From positions 180 through 5,696 of the forward strand of contig PLBD01000323.1 in assembly GCA_003135315.1 (NCBI GenBank): a stretch of 5,517 nt of DNA, read 5' to 3'. Each line of letters opens with the position of its first letter. Position 1 is the stretch's first letter. The translations under genes and the position numbers were made by a program. This stretch comes from Acidobacteriaceae bacterium (GTDB taxonomy: Bacteria; Acidobacteriota; Terriglobia; Terriglobales; Acidobacteriaceae). Shown piece after piece: positions 4,399 to 5,517 of this stretch. Below the pieces are notes generated by a model, which made no database searches, was not told where the DNA came from, and worked only from the letters and a program-made list of their open reading frames with translations.

Positions 4399-5517
4399 AT
4401 GCCTTTTCGGTCTCTTAAGGTTTATTTCCTGATTGCGGCGTTGATGCTTGTGTTGGTGTCGGCCGCATACGCCGTCAATCCGCCCACCATGCGCCTCGAT
4501 TACTACCACACCGGCAACGCCGTGCAGGAGATGTTCAGTTTCGACCGTGTGGTCTACGAGCCGCTGCCCTGGCCGGGCGATATGTCGAAGACCATCGACG
4601 ACAGCAATCTGGGCAACTACTTCTTCGAGGTGCGCGACCAGGCCAGCGGCAAGCTGCTGTACTCGCGCGGCTTCGGCACGCTCTTCAGCGAGTGGGCAGA
4701 CACCGAGGAGGCCAAGTCGCTCAATCGCACGTTTTCCGAGTCGCTGCGCTTTCCCGCGCCCAGCGCGCCGGTGAAGATCGTGCTGAAGGAGCGCAAGGAA
4801 GGCAAGGACGTTGACTTCCACGAAGTCTGGACCACGACTATCGATCCCAAAGGCGAGTTCGTTGACCGGACGAACCCGCCGTCGCCCGGCCCGCTGCTGA
4901 CCATCCAGAAGATGGGCGAGCCGGAAACCAAGGTGGATCTGCTGATCCTGGGCGATGGCTACACCGACGCCGAGCGCGGCAAGTTCGAGGCGGACGCCAA
5001 GCGCGCCACCGAAATCCTGTTTTCGCGCTCGCCCTTCAAGGAGCATCGCAAGGACTTCAACGTGTGGGGCCTGTGCCCGCCCGCGCATGAGCCCGGCATC
5101 TCGCGGCCCTCGACCGGCACATATCGCCATCCGCCGCTGGGAACCTCGTACGACACCTTCGGCAGCGAGCGCTACATCATGACCTCGGACAATCGCGCGC
5201 TGCGCGATGTGGCGTCATACGCGCCGTATGAGTTCATCGAAATCCTGACCAATTCGCAAACGTACGGCGGCGGCGGGATCTTCAATCTCTACGCCACGGT
5301 CGCCATCAACAGCGAGTGGGCGCCGTACGTCTTCGTCCACGAATTTGGGCACCACTTCGCCGGCTTGGCCGATGAGTATTACACCTCCGACGTGGCCGTC
5401 GAATCGGCAGAGAAGCGCATCGAACCGTGGGAGCCGAATGTGACCGCGCTGCTGGACCCGGCGATGCTGAAGTGGAAAGACCTGGTGATTGCGGGTACGC
5501 CTGTGCCGACGCCGTGG
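4399..5517 (+). CDS. Secreted M64 (IgA peptidase-type) zinc metallopeptidase, 3' truncated by window edge
   Basis: An exported metallopeptidase of family M64, named after a clostridial IgA-cleaving enzyme; the substrate of this one is unknown and need not be IgA. The frame is open to the right edge with 373 residues visible. The start at 4399 has AGGAG 7 nt upstream and opens a signal peptide (M-P-F-R-S-L-K-V-Y-F, hydrophobic core, A-Y-A at 23-25). Residues about 28-150 match the M64 N-terminal domain (R-L-D-Y-Y-H-T-G-N-A, then V-V-Y-E-P-L-P-W-P-G and Y-S-R-G-F-G-T-L-F-S-E-W). The catalytic domain begins near V-D-L-L-I-L-G-D-G-Y-T (179-189). The active site H-E-F-G-H-H-F-A-G-L-A-D-E-Y-Y starts at residue 314: H314 and H318 bind zinc, E315 is catalytic, and D325/E326 supply the downstream acidic part of the HExxHxxxGxxDE signature. 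The C-terminal part is missing from the window. Nothing visible suggests inactivation. Confidence 0.93.
   Translation, partial: MPFRSLKVYFLIAALMLVLVSAAYAVNPPTMRLDYYHTGNAVQEMFSFDRVVYEPLPWPGDMSKTIDDSNLGNYFFEVRDQASGKLLYSRGFGTLFSEWADTEEAKSLNRTFSESLRFPAPSAPVKIVLKERKEGKDVDFHEVWTTTIDPKGEFVDRTNPPSPGPLLTIQKMGEPETKVDLLILGDGYTDAERGKFEADAKRATEILFSRSPFKEHRKDFNVWGLCPPAHEPGISRPSTGTYRHPPLGTSYDTFGSERYIMTSDNRALRDVASYAPYEFIEILTNSQTYGGGGIFNLYATVAINSEWAPYVFVHEFGHHFAGLADEYYTSDVAVESAEKRIEPWEPNVTALLDPAMLKWKDLVIAGTPVPTPW

Noticed and set aside
4366..5130. 254-codon open frame on the minus strand opposite the M64 peptidase
   Set aside because: It is antisense to a confidently identified peptidase with intact motifs; composition is typical of shadow translation (Arg, Ala, Gly, His rich) with no recognisable domain.

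Overview
The window is GC-rich bacterial DNA with six protein-coding genes, two of them cut by the window edges. The best guess for the source is a soil-type Acidobacteriota (Terriglobia-like) chromosome. That guess rests on three things: the mix of secreted M64 peptidase, LTxxQ small protein, exported DinB protein and AmrS; TATAAT/TAGAAT-type -10 boxes; and modular palindromic repeats of a kind I recall from such genomes. The assignment is inference and was not tested by any search.

Layout from left to right. Positions 3-971 (+) are the C-terminal part of an APC-superfamily amino acid permease whose 5' end lies outside the window. Positions 1122-1697 (+) encode an exported DinB-fold protein with its own likely promoter upstream and a strong hairpin after it. 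Positions 2010-2465 (+) encode an exported Spy/CpxP-like (LTxxQ) protein with Met/His/Gln-rich ends, preceded by a TATAAT box and an unusually long leader of about 225 nt. Positions 2608-3693 (-) encode the AmmeMemoRadiSam-system radical SAM enzyme AmrS, convergent with the LTxxQ gene. A compact structured repeat occupies 3780-3935. Positions 3967-4176 (-) may encode a two-helix membrane miniprotein. Positions 4399-5517 (+) begin a secreted M64 (IgA-peptidase family) zinc metallopeptidase that runs off the right edge with its active-site motif intact.

I see no single pathway or operon linking these genes. Gaps, orientation changes and separate regulatory signals suggest mostly monocistronic units. 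Three of the six products (DinB-like, LTxxQ, M64) carry clear signal peptides and two more (permease, miniprotein) are membrane proteins, so the region is biased toward the cell envelope, with AmrS the one cytosolic enzyme.

The most unusual content is non-coding. A roughly 150-bp element with near-perfect 16-bp terminal inverted repeats and nested hairpins lies upstream of amrS. A second palindromic block sits at the 3' end of amrS and contains its stop codon. The two blocks share a 20-bp hairpin module (16/20 identical), which suggests one modular family of REP/MITE-like repeats.
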